Positions 18,329 to 28,442 of a DNA stretch of 60,335 nucleotides are shown here, one piece after another. Source of the stretch: Ignavibacteria bacterium. GTDB lineage: Bacteria; Bacteroidota; Ignavibacteria; Ch128b. The translations under genes and the position numbers were made by a program. The notes under the pieces are model-generated. The model was not told the DNA's origin and made no database searches. It saw only the letters and a program-made list of their open reading frames with translations. The stretch is taken from contig VGVX01000007.1 in the NCBI GenBank assembly GCA_016873845.1, positions 1-60,335 of the forward strand, in the 5' to 3' direction. Position 1 is the first letter of the stretch. Every line of letters starts with the position of its first letter.

Positions 18329-19342
18329 TTGAAAAACATATTAGTAACTGGCGCTGCAGGTTTTATCGGCAGCAATTTTGTTAAACTCCTTTTTACAAAA
18401 AAAGACAACTTTAAAGTTATTGTTCTTGATAAATTAACCTATGCCGGAAACATTAAAAATCTTGAGGATGTAGATAAAAACGCAAATTTCAAATTTTATA
18501 AAGGAGATATTTGCAATTCCGAATTTGTTGAATATATCATTTCTCAAGAAAATATTGATATGCTGATTAACTTTGCAGCTGAGTCTCACGTCGATAGAAG
18601 TATTCTAAGTTCTTATGAATTCATAAATACGAATGTGATTGGCACAAATGTTCTTCTCGAAGCTGCACGGAAATTTGAGTTGAACCGCTTTGTCCAAATT
18701 TCAACCGACGAAGTTTATGGCTCACTTGGGAAAGAAGGGAAGTTCTCTGAGTTAACTCCACTCTCACCAAATAGTCCTTACAGTTCATCAAAAGCAAGTG
18801 CAGATTTGTTAGTCAGAGCTTACCATAACACTTATAATGTTCCAACTCTAATTACCCGGTGTTCAAATAATTACGGACTATTTCAATTCCCTGAGAAGCT
18901 GATTCCGCTAATGATTATCAACGCCCTGAATAATAAACCTCTACCGGTTTATGGGGACGGAATGAACGTTAGAGATTGGATTTTTGTGGAAGATCATTGC
19001 GAAGCGATCTATGACGTCGCCACTAAAGGAAAAGTTGGAGAGATCTACAACATTGGTGCAAATACAGAAAAACCGAATATTGAAATCGTTAAATTGATTT
19101 TGAAAGAATTGGGCAAAGACGAAAGTTTGATCAATTATGTTAAAGATAGACCAGGACACGACAGAAGATATGCAATTGATTCATCGAAAATTGAAAAAGA
19201 ACTTGGGTGGAAACCGAAACACAATTTTGAAAATGCGATTCGCAAAACCATTGAATGGTATTTGACCAATAAAAAATGGTGGGAGGAAATAATCTCCGGC
19301 GATTATCAGAACTATTACAAACAGTGGTATATTGAAAGGTAA
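18329..19342 (+). CDS. rfbB: dTDP-glucose 4,6-dehydratase (RmlB-like)
   Basis: RmlB converts dTDP-glucose to dTDP-4-keto-6-deoxyglucose, the branch point to rhamnose and many deoxy or amino sugars. The extended SDR protein shows the NAD loop VTGAAGFIGSNF, ISTDEVYGSLG, the catalytic Y151-SSS-K155, and the C-terminal RPGHDRRYAIDSSKI typical of RmlB. I chose TTG 18329 with GGAGG at 18320 because it gives the standard MKNILVTG start (337 residues). No rmlA, rmlC or rmlD is in the window, so the product may feed the DegT aminotransferase at 34531 rather than rhamnose. Confidence 0.9.
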   Translation: MKNILVTGAAGFIGSNFVKLLFTKKDNFKVIVLDKLTYAGNIKNLEDVDKNANFKFYKGDICNSEFVEYIISQENIDMLINFAAESHVDRSILSSYEFINTNVIGTNVLLEAARKFELNRFVQISTDEVYGSLGKEGKFSELTPLSPNSPYSSSKASADLLVRAYHNTYNVPTLITRCSNNYGLFQFPEKLIPLMIINALNNKPLPVYGDGMNVRDWIFVEDHCEAIYDVATKGKVGEIYNIGANTEKPNIEIVKLILKELGKDESLINYVKDRPGHDRRYAIDSSKIEKELGWKPKHNFENAIRKTIEWYLTNKKWWEEIISGDYQNYYKQWYIER

Positions 19343-19350
19343 TTTTTTTT

Positions 19351-20691
19351 ATGAGTACTCTTGAACAAAAATTAAATACTAAAAAAGCTGTAATCGGAGT
19401 AGTTGGGCTTGGGTATGTCGGCTTGCCTCTCGCAGTTGAATTTGCTGTAAAAGGATTTAAGACGCTCGGCATTGATGTCGATCAATCCAAAGTTGAGTCA
19501 ATAAACAACGGAAAGAATTATATTCAGGACATTAAAGATGCGGATTTCAATAAAGCAGTCAGGAACAAAAAATTAACTGCTGAAAATCACTTTCTCTCAA
19601 TTCCTGAATGCGATGTGATTTATATTTGCGTTCCTACTCCATTCACAGAGAACAAAGAACCGGATATTTCATTCATTGTTCATGCTGCTAAAGAAGTAGC
19701 AAAAGGATTGAGGTACAATCATTTAATAATTCTTAAAAGTACTACCTTTCCAAATACAACTGAAGGGTATGTGCAGCCAATTTTGGAAAAAACCGGATTG
19801 AAAGTTGGAAAGGACTTTTACTTAGCTTTTTCACCGGAGAGAATCGATCCCGGTAATCAAGTTTGGACGACAAAAAATACTCCAGTAGTAGTCGGCGGCG
19901 TTACAAAGAAATGCACAAAACTTGCTGCACTGGCAAATTCAAAAATTATTTCAAAAGTTGTGGAAGTGTCGAATCCAAAAGTTGCCGAAATGGAAAAACT
20001 CTTAGAAAATATTTTTAGGAGTGTAAACATCGCGCTTGTGAACGAATTAGCTCTGCTCTGTGATCGTATGGGTGGAATTAATATGTGGGAAGTGATCGAA
20101 TCTGCATCGACCAAACCTTTTGGATTTATGCCTTTTTATCCTGGTCCTGGAATTGGAGGACATTGCATTTTAATTGATCCTTATTATTTAGAATGGCAGG
20201 CGAGATCCTACGACTTCATAACAAAATTCATTACGCTCGCAGCTGAAACAAATGAAAACATGCCTTTCTACGTTAAGTCGATGATCCTTCGTGAAATGAG
20301 TCAGATGAATAAGTCCATCAACAAAGCAAAAATTCTTTTTTTAGGTGCAGCTTTTAAAAAAGATGTTGATGACACGCGTCACTCACCTGCAATAAAAGTA
20401 ATGGAACTTCTCCTAAAAGATTACCAAGTTGATTTAATGTATAATGACCCGTTTGTACCAGAAATCGAAATCAATGGATTGAAGTTAAAATCAAAGAAAT
20501 TGTCAAAAGACTTAATTAAAAAAGCCGATTTAGTAGTAATTGTGACAAATCATTCCGCATACAATTATGACATGATTGTTAAAAATGCGAAAAGAGTTAT
20601 TGATACACGCAATGCAACAAAAAATGTAAAATCTGGTCGCGAAAAAATTGTTCTGTTAGGTTCAGGTAATAAAAAGGGGTATTCGGTTTGA
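19351..20691 (+). CDS. UDP-N-acetylhexosamine 6-dehydrogenase (WecC/WbpA type)
   Basis: This nucleotide-sugar dehydrogenase oxidises C6 of a UDP-N-acetylhexosamine to a uronic acid with two NAD+. The N-terminal Rossmann domain has IGVVGLGYVGLPLAVEFA; the middle has FSPERIDPGN; the active-site region is FYPGPGIGGHC with Cys 272; the C-terminal domain has GAAFKKDVDDTRHSPA. The 446-residue length fits. The catalytic segment reads GGHCILIDP where most relatives have GGHCIPIDP. The adjacent WecB suggests UDP-ManNAc as substrate (WecC role), but a WbpA role on UDP-GlcNAc remains possible. Confidence 0.88.
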   Translation: MSTLEQKLNTKKAVIGVVGLGYVGLPLAVEFAVKGFKTLGIDVDQSKVESINNGKNYIQDIKDADFNKAVRNKKLTAENHFLSIPECDVIYICVPTPFTENKEPDISFIVHAAKEVAKGLRYNHLIILKSTTFPNTTEGYVQPILEKTGLKVGKDFYLAFSPERIDPGNQVWTTKNTPVVVGGVTKKCTKLAALANSKIISKVVEVSNPKVAEMEKLLENIFRSVNIALVNELALLCDRMGGINMWEVIESASTKPFGFMPFYPGPGIGGHCILIDPYYLEWQARSYDFITKFITLAAETNENMPFYVKSMILREMSQMNKSINKAKILFLGAAFKKDVDDTRHSPAIKVMELLLKDYQVDLMYNDPFVPEIEINGLKLKSKKLSKDLIKKADLVVIVTNHSAYNYDMIVKNAKRVIDTRNATKNVKSGREKIVLLGSGNKKGYSV

Positions 20692-21779
20692 AAAAAGTTA
20701 TCAGTGTAGTTGGTGCGCGTCCGAATTTTATGAAGGTCGCCCCGCTCCATCGGGCGTTTCAAAAATATAATGATCAAGTTCAGCATTTGATTTGTCACAC
20801 AGGGCAGCATTATGATGTTAACATGTCAAAAGTTTTTTTTGAAGAGCTCGAACTTCCAAAACCGGATTTTTATTTAGGGGTCGGCTCAGGCTCGCATGCT
20901 GAGCAAACTGCAAAAATTATGATTGAATTTGAAAAAGTCCTTCTAAAAGAGAAACCAAATTTAGTTATCGTAGTTGGAGATGTTAATTCTACGGTTGCCT
21001 GCAGTCTTGTTGCTGTGAAACTCGGAATTAAAGTCGCTCATGTGGAAGCCGGCCTTAGAAGTTTTGATAGAACAATGCCTGAAGAAATAAACAGATTACT
21101 CACGGATTCAATAGCAGATTATCTTTTCATTACAGAAGTAAGTGGTGTACAGAATTTATCTAATGAAGGAATTGATGAAGGCAAGGTTTTCTTTGTCGGA
21201 AACTGTATGATTGATTCACTCATAAATTATCTGCCGAAAATTGATAGATCGAAGATTCTCACTGAAATGTCTCTCGCCAGCAGGGAATATATTGTAGTAA
21301 CATTGCATCGTCCAAGCAATGTTGATGATCCTTCAAACATAAAAGAAATATTTTCACAATTCTCAAGTCTCGCAGAGAATTACAAAATTGTATTTCCGAT
21401 TCATCCTAGGACTCGAAAGAACCTCGAACATGCTGGATTGACCGATATCCACAAAAATATTTTATTAATCGACCCAATTGGCTATATTGATTTTGTAAAT
21501 CTCGTAAAAAATTCTGCTTTAGTGCTTACAGATTCAGGCGGAATTCAGGAGGAAACGACTTATCTAAAAATTCCATGTTTGACTTTACGAGACAATACAG
21601 AAAGACCGATTACAACTACTTTAGGTACAAATAAACTGATCGGAACGAATTACAACAAAATTTATGATGAAGCTCACTCTCGTCTCAATAAAAAGCAAAC
21701 GGATTCCTCCATTCCGCCTCTATGGGATGGAAAAGCCGGAGAGAGAATAGCAGAGATCCTCGTAAAGAATTTAAATTGA
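20688..21779 (+). CDS. wecB: UDP-N-acetylglucosamine 2-epimerase (WecB)
   Basis: WecB interconverts UDP-GlcNAc and UDP-ManNAc. The 363-residue GT-B-fold protein has the N-terminal VGARPNFMKVAPLHRAF, GDVNSTVACSL, HVEAGLRSFDRTMPEEINR and LTDSGGIQEE motifs, all diagnostic of the non-hydrolysing epimerase. It starts with TTG overlapping the stop of the dehydrogenase gene, so the two are probably translationally coupled and jointly make UDP-ManNAc uronic acid, a common acidic sugar in capsules and exopolysaccharides. Confidence 0.93.
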   Translation: MKKVISVVGARPNFMKVAPLHRAFQKYNDQVQHLICHTGQHYDVNMSKVFFEELELPKPDFYLGVGSGSHAEQTAKIMIEFEKVLLKEKPNLVIVVGDVNSTVACSLVAVKLGIKVAHVEAGLRSFDRTMPEEINRLLTDSIADYLFITEVSGVQNLSNEGIDEGKVFFVGNCMIDSLINYLPKIDRSKILTEMSLASREYIVVTLHRPSNVDDPSNIKEIFSQFSSLAENYKIVFPIHPRTRKNLEHAGLTDIHKNILLIDPIGYIDFVNLVKNSALVLTDSGGIQEETTYLKIPCLTLRDNTERPITTTLGTNKLIGTNYNKIYDEAHSRLNKKQTDSSIPPLWDGKAGERIAEILVKNLN

Positions 21780-21798
21780 AATTATTAAATCTAGTTCA

Positions 21799-23511
21799 AT
21801 GAAAGACATAAATAGATATTCCTTTATTTTATTAATCCTGTCACTTCTTTTTCACAACAGTACTTTTTCACAGGATAGAGACCTAAGAAACAAAATCCCT
21901 TCAATGGATGAATTATTACAGAAAGCGTCGTTACCAAAAACGGGCACTGCAGCAACTCCGCTTGAAGGAGCGATCGATCCAGAAACGTATATCATCGGAC
22001 CAGGTGATGAATTTACTATCGGTATATGGGGAGCAATGGGAATAACATATTCAATCAATGTTAATCCAGAAGGAAGCTTGATCATTCCTACAGTTGGTGT
22101 TGTTAAGGTAACTGACCTTAATCTTGCAGAAGTGAAGAAAAAAGTCAGCGAAAAAATCAAACAGAAATATTTGACTTCAGAAGTTTCAGTAACTCTTACT
22201 TCGCCAAGAAATTTTTTAGTGCAGGTTTCTGGAGTTGTATCGAACCAATCTGCATTCAAAGTATCTTCAGTGGATCGTGTTGATAAAGCAATTATAATGG
22301 CAAACTTAACAACAATAAGTGCTGCCAATACTCTGTTGATAAATCCATCAAAGGAGAATGAAAGAGAGTTGGCATTAGACTTACAAAAGCTTGATCCGAA
22401 TAAAATCTCAGATATTTATAAACGGATCTCTACACGTAAAGTTATTCTCCATAGGAAAGATGGGACTAACGTTAATGTTGATTTGCCAATGTTTTATGCA
22501 ACAGGCGAGGATAAGCATAATCCATACCTAAGGGAGGGGGATAGAATTTTTGTCCCGCTGAAAAATTTGTTTTTCGATTTCATTTCTGTTTATGGTGAGG
22601 TGAATAAAAGCGATGTGTATGAATTTGTTGAGGGGGATGACCTTGAAAAAGCGCTTCTCATTGGCGGAAACTTCACTACAATGGCTAACAAGCAAAAAAT
22701 TTATTTGTATAGACTTAATCAATCGATTAAGAAAAGAGATGAGCTTGTACTTAAGTTCCCTGAAAATAAAGATTTCAAACTTGAGCGCGGAGATCAGATC
22801 TATGTAACTTCATCTGAAGATAAACCAAATAATTTTATTGTTTACCTTTCCGGACAAATAAAGAATACTGGAGCTTTCCCAATTTTACAGAACGATACAA
22901 AACTTTCTCAAGTTATCAGTGCTGCAGGAGGTTTTACCTCTGAAGCTGATCTCGGTTCGGCTCTTATTATCCGTGCCAGCGAATCTGTAGGAGAGTTTAT
23001 TGATGAAGATTTTGAGTTAATTCAAAATTTGCGATCAGCTACTGCGAAATCTTTGGATAGTCTATACTTGATAAGAGAGTTGAAACTCAAAAGACGCATT
23101 GTGAATGTTGATTTTGTGAAATTGTTTAGGGAAAAAAAATCTGAGCTAGATATCACATTGAAAAATGGTGATATTATTCATGTTCCACCAGTAAATCAAA
23201 ACGTCTATGTTTTTGGTCAGATAAAAAATCCCGGATACCAGCCTTATAGAGATAATATAGGATTTAATGACTATGTTTCGCTTGCCGGTGGATTCAGTGA
23301 GAACGCCGATAAAAGTGAAGTCAAAGTAATTAAAGCGAGAACCTATCAATGGCTTGATCCTGATGAAACTGAAATTCAAGCAGGCGATGCAATTTGGGTA
23401 CCGCGCGAACCAGAACGCCCATTTTTATATTACTTTTCAATCGCACGGGATGGACTTGGAATCATCGCATCATTAGCTACAATATATCTTTTAATCAATC
23501 AGCTTAAATAA
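21799..23511 (+). CDS. Polysaccharide export outer-membrane protein (Wza-like, multiple SLBB domains)
   Basis: This 570-residue protein has a signal peptide (hydrophobic to about residue 23, then FSQ), followed by the polysaccharide-export domain beginning YIIGPGDEFTIGIWG at about residue 64, and several SLBB-type repeats (for example YLSGQIKNTGAFP and VFGQIKNPGYQPY with following AGGF turns). A hydrophobic segment closes the protein (GLGIIASLATIYLLINQ), which could be the helix that crosses the outer membrane in Wza-type channels. It precedes the Wzz-like gene, as expected for export of a polymerised chain. There is no lipobox Cys at the signal cleavage site. Confidence 0.85.
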   Translation: MKDINRYSFILLILSLLFHNSTFSQDRDLRNKIPSMDELLQKASLPKTGTAATPLEGAIDPETYIIGPGDEFTIGIWGAMGITYSINVNPEGSLIIPTVGVVKVTDLNLAEVKKKVSEKIKQKYLTSEVSVTLTSPRNFLVQVSGVVSNQSAFKVSSVDRVDKAIIMANLTTISAANTLLINPSKENERELALDLQKLDPNKISDIYKRISTRKVILHRKDGTNVNVDLPMFYATGEDKHNPYLREGDRIFVPLKNLFFDFISVYGEVNKSDVYEFVEGDDLEKALLIGGNFTTMANKQKIYLYRLNQSIKKRDELVLKFPENKDFKLERGDQIYVTSSEDKPNNFIVYLSGQIKNTGAFPILQNDTKLSQVISAAGGFTSEADLGSALIIRASESVGEFIDEDFELIQNLRSATAKSLDSLYLIRELKLKRRIVNVDFVKLFREKKSELDITLKNGDIIHVPPVNQNVYVFGQIKNPGYQPYRDNIGFNDYVSLAGGFSENADKSEVKVIKARTYQWLDPDETEIQAGDAIWVPREPERPFLYYFSIARDGLGIIASLATIYLLINQLK

Positions 23512-23554
23512 TAAATATTAAATTAGAGTATAACGAACGAAAGATTGTAAATTA

Positions 23555-24787
23555 ATGAATAAAGAAAACAACAGTGAGCAGCAAAAAAGATTTGAAGATT
23601 TCATCATTGTTCTGGTCAAATATAGGAGAATTATTCTTTGGAATACAGGAATTGTAACATTACTCGCTGTAATTATTTCTCTCTTAATGCCAAATTGGTA
23701 TACATCTACAGCATCGATTCTTTCGCCAAAGAAAAAATCTGGATTGTTTGGTGACATAGCAGGATTTTCTACAGCTATAAAAGATATCTCACGAACTTTA
23801 GGCAGATTGGGAACCACGTCCGATGAAGCTTTTAATTATTTAGCGATCCTTCAAAGCCGTTCATCATTCGAAAAGGTTATCAGAAAATTTAATATTCGTG
23901 AAGTTTATGATTTTAGTGAATCTGCACCCATAGAAAATGTAATCGGTGCATTCGAAGACAATGTTCAGTTTAATGTGGAAGATGAAGGAAATATCACAAT
24001 AAAAGTTTCGGATAAGGATCCAAAGAGAGCCGCTGATATGGCAAACTACTTTGTTCAGGTATTAAACGATATTAGTATCGAGCTTGGAGTTGCAGAAGCA
24101 CGCAACAATCGAGAATTCATTGAAAAAAGGTATGAACAATTAAAAGTTGATCTTAAAAACATCGAAGACAGCTTAAAAATGTTTAGCGAAAAGTATAGTG
24201 TCTATGCAATAGATGAACAAACTAAGGCGGCAATACAAGCTGCGGCAGAAATCAAAAGCTTGATAATGATTGAGGAAATTAAACTTGAAGTCTTGCGAAA
24301 AACTATGGACGAAAGCAGTCCGGAAATTCAGCAGGCGAAACTGCAAATTAAAGAGATGAATAGTAAATTGAATCAAATGAAATTTGGAAGGGAAAAATTA
24401 AACAAAGAATCTTTAAGCTTGTTTGTGCCTTTTGGCGATATTCCTGAAGTCGGTATTCAATATCTAAGACTTAAGAGAGATTTTGAGATTCAGACAAAGC
24501 TAATGGAGTTTTTACTTCCGATATTTGAGCAATCAAAAATTGAAGAACAGAAGAATATCCCAGTAGTGTTGGTTTTGGATGTAGCAGTCCCGGCAGAAAA
24601 AAAATCAAGTCCTAAAAGAAGCATTATTGTATTGGCTTCATTCTTAATCTCATTTTTCTTATCCATCTGTTTCGTGCTGATAAAAAATTCCTTTGTAGAG
24701 ATCAAAAACGAGCACTCTCGATATAAAAAATTAAGAGAGGAAATTTTTCTTCCGATGCAGCGTATGTTTGCATTCCGGAAAAAGTAG
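23555..24787 (+). CDS. Chain-length determinant protein (Wzz family)
   Basis: This 410-residue inner-membrane protein has two membrane segments, at about residues 28-48 and 360-382, with a long, helix-rich periplasmic part in between. The region after the first helix (TSTASILSPKKKSG) and the Lys-Arg-rich segment before the second helix are typical of Wzz/polysaccharide co-polymerases. The coiled-coil centre is rich in Glu, Lys and Leu. It lacks a C-terminal tyrosine kinase domain. It should set the length of the polymer exported by the preceding SLBB protein and polymerised by the next gene product. Confidence 0.85.
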   Translation: MNKENNSEQQKRFEDFIIVLVKYRRIILWNTGIVTLLAVIISLLMPNWYTSTASILSPKKKSGLFGDIAGFSTAIKDISRTLGRLGTTSDEAFNYLAILQSRSSFEKVIRKFNIREVYDFSESAPIENVIGAFEDNVQFNVEDEGNITIKVSDKDPKRAADMANYFVQVLNDISIELGVAEARNNREFIEKRYEQLKVDLKNIEDSLKMFSEKYSVYAIDEQTKAAIQAAAEIKSLIMIEEIKLEVLRKTMDESSPEIQQAKLQIKEMNSKLNQMKFGREKLNKESLSLFVPFGDIPEVGIQYLRLKRDFEIQTKLMEFLLPIFEQSKIEEQKNIPVVLVLDVAVPAEKKSSPKRSIIVLASFLISFFLSICFVLIKNSFVEIKNEHSRYKKLREEIFLPMQRMFAFRKK

Positions 24788-24806
24788 CGGTTCCAGATAA
24801 TAAGTT

Positions 24807-26219
24807 GTGATTTTGAAAACGAACCAATCAATGTTATCTCTTATAAAAGATTTCAAATTTTTATTTCTTCTAGAGTTACTTTTAATAATTTCTTTAATCG
24901 TAATCGATTACACTGCACCCCTAATTATTTTGGGTGGATTTGTATTATTGCTTTCACTGAAGTTTCTCTATGAAAATCCGGCGTATGCTCTCTATCTTTT
25001 GTTATTTGCAATTCTTGCAGGATCCGTAGGCGAGGTGAAAATTAGCGGTAAAATTCCTCAGATCTTGTTTGTTGATATATTTTTTCCGCTTCTATTCTTA
25101 ATTTTAATTTTCAAAGCTCTTTTTGAATCAAATGAAAAAAAAAATTGGCATTTTTTTTCAACTCTTTTGCTAATTTTTTTAGCGTGGGGGCTGCTTAGCT
25201 TTTTTATAGCAGTAGACAAGCTCAGAACTTTGTTAATATGGAAAAGTTATTTCTACGGGCTGGTATTTTTCTTATTTACCTATAGATTCACAAAGTCGCT
25301 GAGTGATATTAAAACAACCATAAGAATGCTGATATTATTTGGGGTTATACTTTCAGCGATTGAATTTTCGATCATAATTGAATTGGGGGGACTTGCCAGA
25401 GGAATTGTGGGACTTTTCTTGAAGAAAAATCTTCTCGCAACTTCCTGGGGAAAGTCAAATTACTTAGCGACATTTTATGTTCTATTAATTCCTCTAACCA
25501 TTGGATATTTCTTATATCTAAAATCTATAAATGAAAAAATTCTTGTTGCATTGTCTATTATAGTTATGTTTTCTGCGATTGTATTCACTCTGTCTCGGGG
25601 TGGGATGCTGGCTTTATCAGCAGCGATTATTTTTTTATTAGGTAGAATATTAAAACCTAAAACTTTTCTTCCACTTTTGTTTACAATAATTTTAGTTGCA
25701 CTGATTCTTTTATTGAATCCTTTGACGTATGTATTGGTTGAAAGGATAGCCACTGTTGAACAAAGCTTCTCATATCACACTCGTCTGAATTTTTATAAGG
25801 ATGTCTGGCAGATGTTCTTGGATAATCCTATCATAGGTGTAGGGATCGGTAATTTGGGTTATCATGCAAAATTCGTTATACTCGATCATGCTTCAGCTCA
25901 CAATATCGTGTTGGGGCTATTAGGTGAAACTGGCGTACCTGGTGCTATAATGTTCATCACTCTGCTTATCGGAGTTATTGTTTATTTTATAAAATCATAT
26001 AGAAGAGAAAAAGTTGACTCGAATAAAATCTTATTATGGTCGTTTTTGAGTTCAATAGTTGGAGTTTATGTTCATTCGTTGATGGAGCCTAATTTTGAAG
26101 GATTTCAGTTCTCAATAGTCTTTTGGACGTCTGTCGGTTTAATGGTTCGGTTCGCGGAGATATTAAAAGTTTCAAATTCTGAAACTCTTAGTAATCATGA
26201 AAAGAGTAATAAAATTTGA
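24807..26219 (+). CDS. O-antigen ligase/polymerase family protein (Wzy_C type)
   Basis: This 470-residue protein has about twelve membrane segments. FTLSRGGMLAL, a large loop, and then ASAHNIVLGLLGETGVPGA form the Wzy_C/O-antigen ligase signature. Members either polymerise undecaprenyl-linked repeat units (Wzy) or join O-antigen to lipid A (WaaL); sequence alone does not decide. Its position between the Wzz-like gene and the flippase favours the polymerase role. The start is GTG 24807; an in-frame ATG at 24831 is an alternative. Confidence 0.8.
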   Translation: MILKTNQSMLSLIKDFKFLFLLELLLIISLIVIDYTAPLIILGGFVLLLSLKFLYENPAYALYLLLFAILAGSVGEVKISGKIPQILFVDIFFPLLFLILIFKALFESNEKKNWHFFSTLLLIFLAWGLLSFFIAVDKLRTLLIWKSYFYGLVFFLFTYRFTKSLSDIKTTIRMLILFGVILSAIEFSIIIELGGLARGIVGLFLKKNLLATSWGKSNYLATFYVLLIPLTIGYFLYLKSINEKILVALSIIVMFSAIVFTLSRGGMLALSAAIIFLLGRILKPKTFLPLLFTIILVALILLLNPLTYVLVERIATVEQSFSYHTRLNFYKDVWQMFLDNPIIGVGIGNLGYHAKFVILDHASAHNIVLGLLGETGVPGAIMFITLLIGVIVYFIKSYRREKVDSNKILLWSFLSSIVGVYVHSLMEPNFEGFQFSIVFWTSVGLMVRFAEILKVSNSETLSNHEKSNKI

Positions 26220-27505
26220 TACTTAAACGAATTACCGATCAGCTTAAACGGCAGGATAGAAGAAAAATAATAGAGAATTTTTTTTCGTTGTCATTCCTTC
26301 AGGTTGCAAATTATATACTTCCGCTCATTACACTTCCTTATCTGGTTCGTGTTTTAGGACCGGCAAAATTTGGTCTGAATGCATTTGCTCAATCTTTTAT
26401 GTTATATTTTATTTTTATAACAGATTTTGGATTTAATTTATCTGCAACACGTGAAATTTCTATTCATCGGGAAAACAACAAAAAAGTTTCAGAAATTTTT
26501 ATATCTGTTTATGTCATTAAAGCCGTACTTTTTTTAATCTCCTTTGCGATCTTTCTTTTTCTCATCACTTTCGTTGAACAGTTCATTGAGGAGAAACTAT
26601 TTTTCTTCCTTAGCTTTTTAACTGTTATTGGCTGGATACTCTTTCCCCAATGGTTCTTCCAAGGCGTCGAAAAGATGAAATTCATCGCTATTGTTAACTT
26701 CATCTCGAAACTCATTTTTACAGTAACTGTTTTTATTTTCATTCGAAAAGTGGACGACTACATGGTTCTTCCAGTTCTAAATTTCATTGGACTATTGGTT
26801 TCAGGAATAATTTCGTTGATAATCGTTTTTAGTACGTACAGAATAATTGTCAAGATACCTTCGTTTGAAGTAATCAAACAGCAATTTATTTCCGGACTGC
26901 AAATTTTCATTTCGAACGTTGCTATGAATCTTTACACAACTAGTAATAGCGTTATTTTAGGATTTTTAACTAGTAATACGATTGTTGGGTATTACTCTGC
27001 AGCCGAGAGAATATTTAAAGCATTTCAATTTCTTGGTATTCCTCTATATCAGGCGATATTTCCACATTTCTCAAAGCTTATTAGTGAAAACCGAGAGGAA
27101 GCAATTAGGCAGTTTAATAAGCTATTCAAATACGCAATGCTGATAACTTCAATTTTATCGATGGTAATCTTTTTTTCATCTCCCATAATTATTAAGATAC
27201 TCTTAGGCGATGAATATGCTAGCAGTATTTTAATCTTTTCGATTTTATCGCTTGGATTGACTATTAGCTGGGGTAATTACACACTTGGAATTCACGGTTT
27301 GATTAACTTCGGACATGAAAAAACATTTTCAAAAATCGTCTTAATATTTGGGATAAGTCATATATTTGTATTAGTAATCGCAATAAGCTTATTTGGTTAT
27401 TTATCTGTTCCTATTATGTGGATCTTTACAGAACTGATGATTTTCTTATCTGTGTTTTATTGTCTAAAAAAATTGAAAATCATTCAGCTCAACTTCGGGT
27501 ACTAA
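26216..27505 (+). CDS. Polysaccharide repeat-unit flippase (Wzx family)
   Basis: This 429-residue inner-membrane protein has about twelve to fourteen helices and the typical Wzx start (FLQVANYILPLITLPYLVRVLG, then FGLNAFAQ). Wzx flips undecaprenyl-diphosphate-linked repeat units to the periplasm. It starts with TTG overlapping the stop of the polymerase gene. Its TAA stop at 27503-27505 touches the stop codon of the convergent gene on the other strand with no spacer, so no separate terminator fits between them. Confidence 0.88.
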   Translation: MILKRITDQLKRQDRRKIIENFFSLSFLQVANYILPLITLPYLVRVLGPAKFGLNAFAQSFMLYFIFITDFGFNLSATREISIHRENNKKVSEIFISVYVIKAVLFLISFAIFLFLITFVEQFIEEKLFFFLSFLTVIGWILFPQWFFQGVEKMKFIAIVNFISKLIFTVTVFIFIRKVDDYMVLPVLNFIGLLVSGIISLIIVFSTYRIIVKIPSFEVIKQQFISGLQIFISNVAMNLYTTSNSVILGFLTSNTIVGYYSAAERIFKAFQFLGIPLYQAIFPHFSKLISENREEAIRQFNKLFKYAMLITSILSMVIFFSSPIIIKILLGDEYASSILIFSILSLGLTISWGNYTLGIHGLINFGHEKTFSKIVLIFGISHIFVLVIAISLFGYLSVPIMWIFTELMIFLSVFYCLKKLKIIQLNFGY

Positions 27506-28441
27506 TCACTTTTTTCTCAACTTCATCTTATAAACAAGATCGCCAAGAAACATTTTCACATTTTGATATAGGAATATTTTTGGTAGAAGTTTTATTAGAC
27601 TCATTTTACCCTCTAAGAAATTGATTCGCATTTCGTTTAAGTGTATTTGATTATAGAATAAATCATTACTCGTGTTGGGAAGGTTCTTCCATTTGAAGAT
27701 ATTAATTAACTCTTGTAAGAAACAGTTAGTTCTTCTAAGCCCCTCCATTCTTTCTATCAAAGTATATCTTATTTGGTAGTTATAATTGAGGCCAAGCGTA
27801 TTTTCCGAGTGCATTCTATAAAACACTAAAGGGTTATTAGAATAGTATATGGAATTTTTATTAAGAACACTTGCTAGTAGAAGCAAAAACCAGTCATGAG
27901 CAAACATTTTGTCGTTAAAATAATTGAGATATTGTTTTAATTCAGACCTGAAGGCGATTGTGCATCCAGGGTAAGAATTCCCTTTTAATAATTCTTTCGT
28001 TGTTACTGGTTTGCTAATTTTAAATGGCCGTATTCCCGAAATCAATTTATCCTTGTCATCAATCATTTTAAAAGCAGAAATCAATACCTTTATTTGCTCA
28101 TCATGATTCATGAAATCTTCAATGGATTTTATTTTCTCCGTTGTAAAAATATCATCCTGGTCGCTCAGCAATATGAGATCGCCTGAAGAAGAATCGATTG
28201 CATTCTTAAAATTTCTTGCGAATCCCAAATTCTCACTATTTTTTTTAAGAATGATTGAAATAGGGTAATTACGAGCTTTTTTAGTTATAAACTCTGAAAT
28301 GATGTCATAGGTCTTGTCAATCGAGTGATCATCGTGAATTACGATTTCGTCCGGAAGTCTGCTTTGCGATATCAACGAATCTAACTGCTTCTCAATATAC
28401 TTCTCACCATTGTATGTAGCCATTACCACCGAGATTTTCAT
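27506..28441 (-). CDS. Glycosyltransferase family 2
   Basis: This 311-residue GT-A enzyme begins with the nucleotide-binding segment VVMATYNGEKYIEKQLDSL and IVIHDDHSIDKT, and has the metal-binding LLSDQDDI with its DQDD. It resembles rhamnosyltransferases of the WbbL/RfbF kind. The donor sugar is not predictable. It is the last of three genes on the minus strand inside an otherwise plus-strand locus, and follows the GT4 gene by one base, so the two are co-transcribed. Confidence 0.85.
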   Translation of the reverse strand: MKISVVMATYNGEKYIEKQLDSLISQSRLPDEIVIHDDHSIDKTYDIISEFITKKARNYPISIILKKNSENLGFARNFKNAIDSSSGDLILLSDQDDIFTTEKIKSIEDFMNHDEQIKVLISAFKMIDDKDKLISGIRPFKISKPVTTKELLKGNSYPGCTIAFRSELKQYLNYFNDKMFAHDWFLLLLASVLNKNSIYYSNNPLVFYRMHSENTLGLNYNYQIRYTLIERMEGLRRTNCFLQELINIFKWKNLPNTSNDLFYNQIHLNEMRINFLEGKMSLIKLLPKIFLYQNVKMFLGDLVYKMKLRKK

Positions 28442-28442
28442 T

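Noticed and set aside
21852-22328. 158-codon open frame antisense to the SLBB export gene
   Set aside because: The plus-strand gene is well conserved in domain order; the antisense product has no recognisable motif or start signal.
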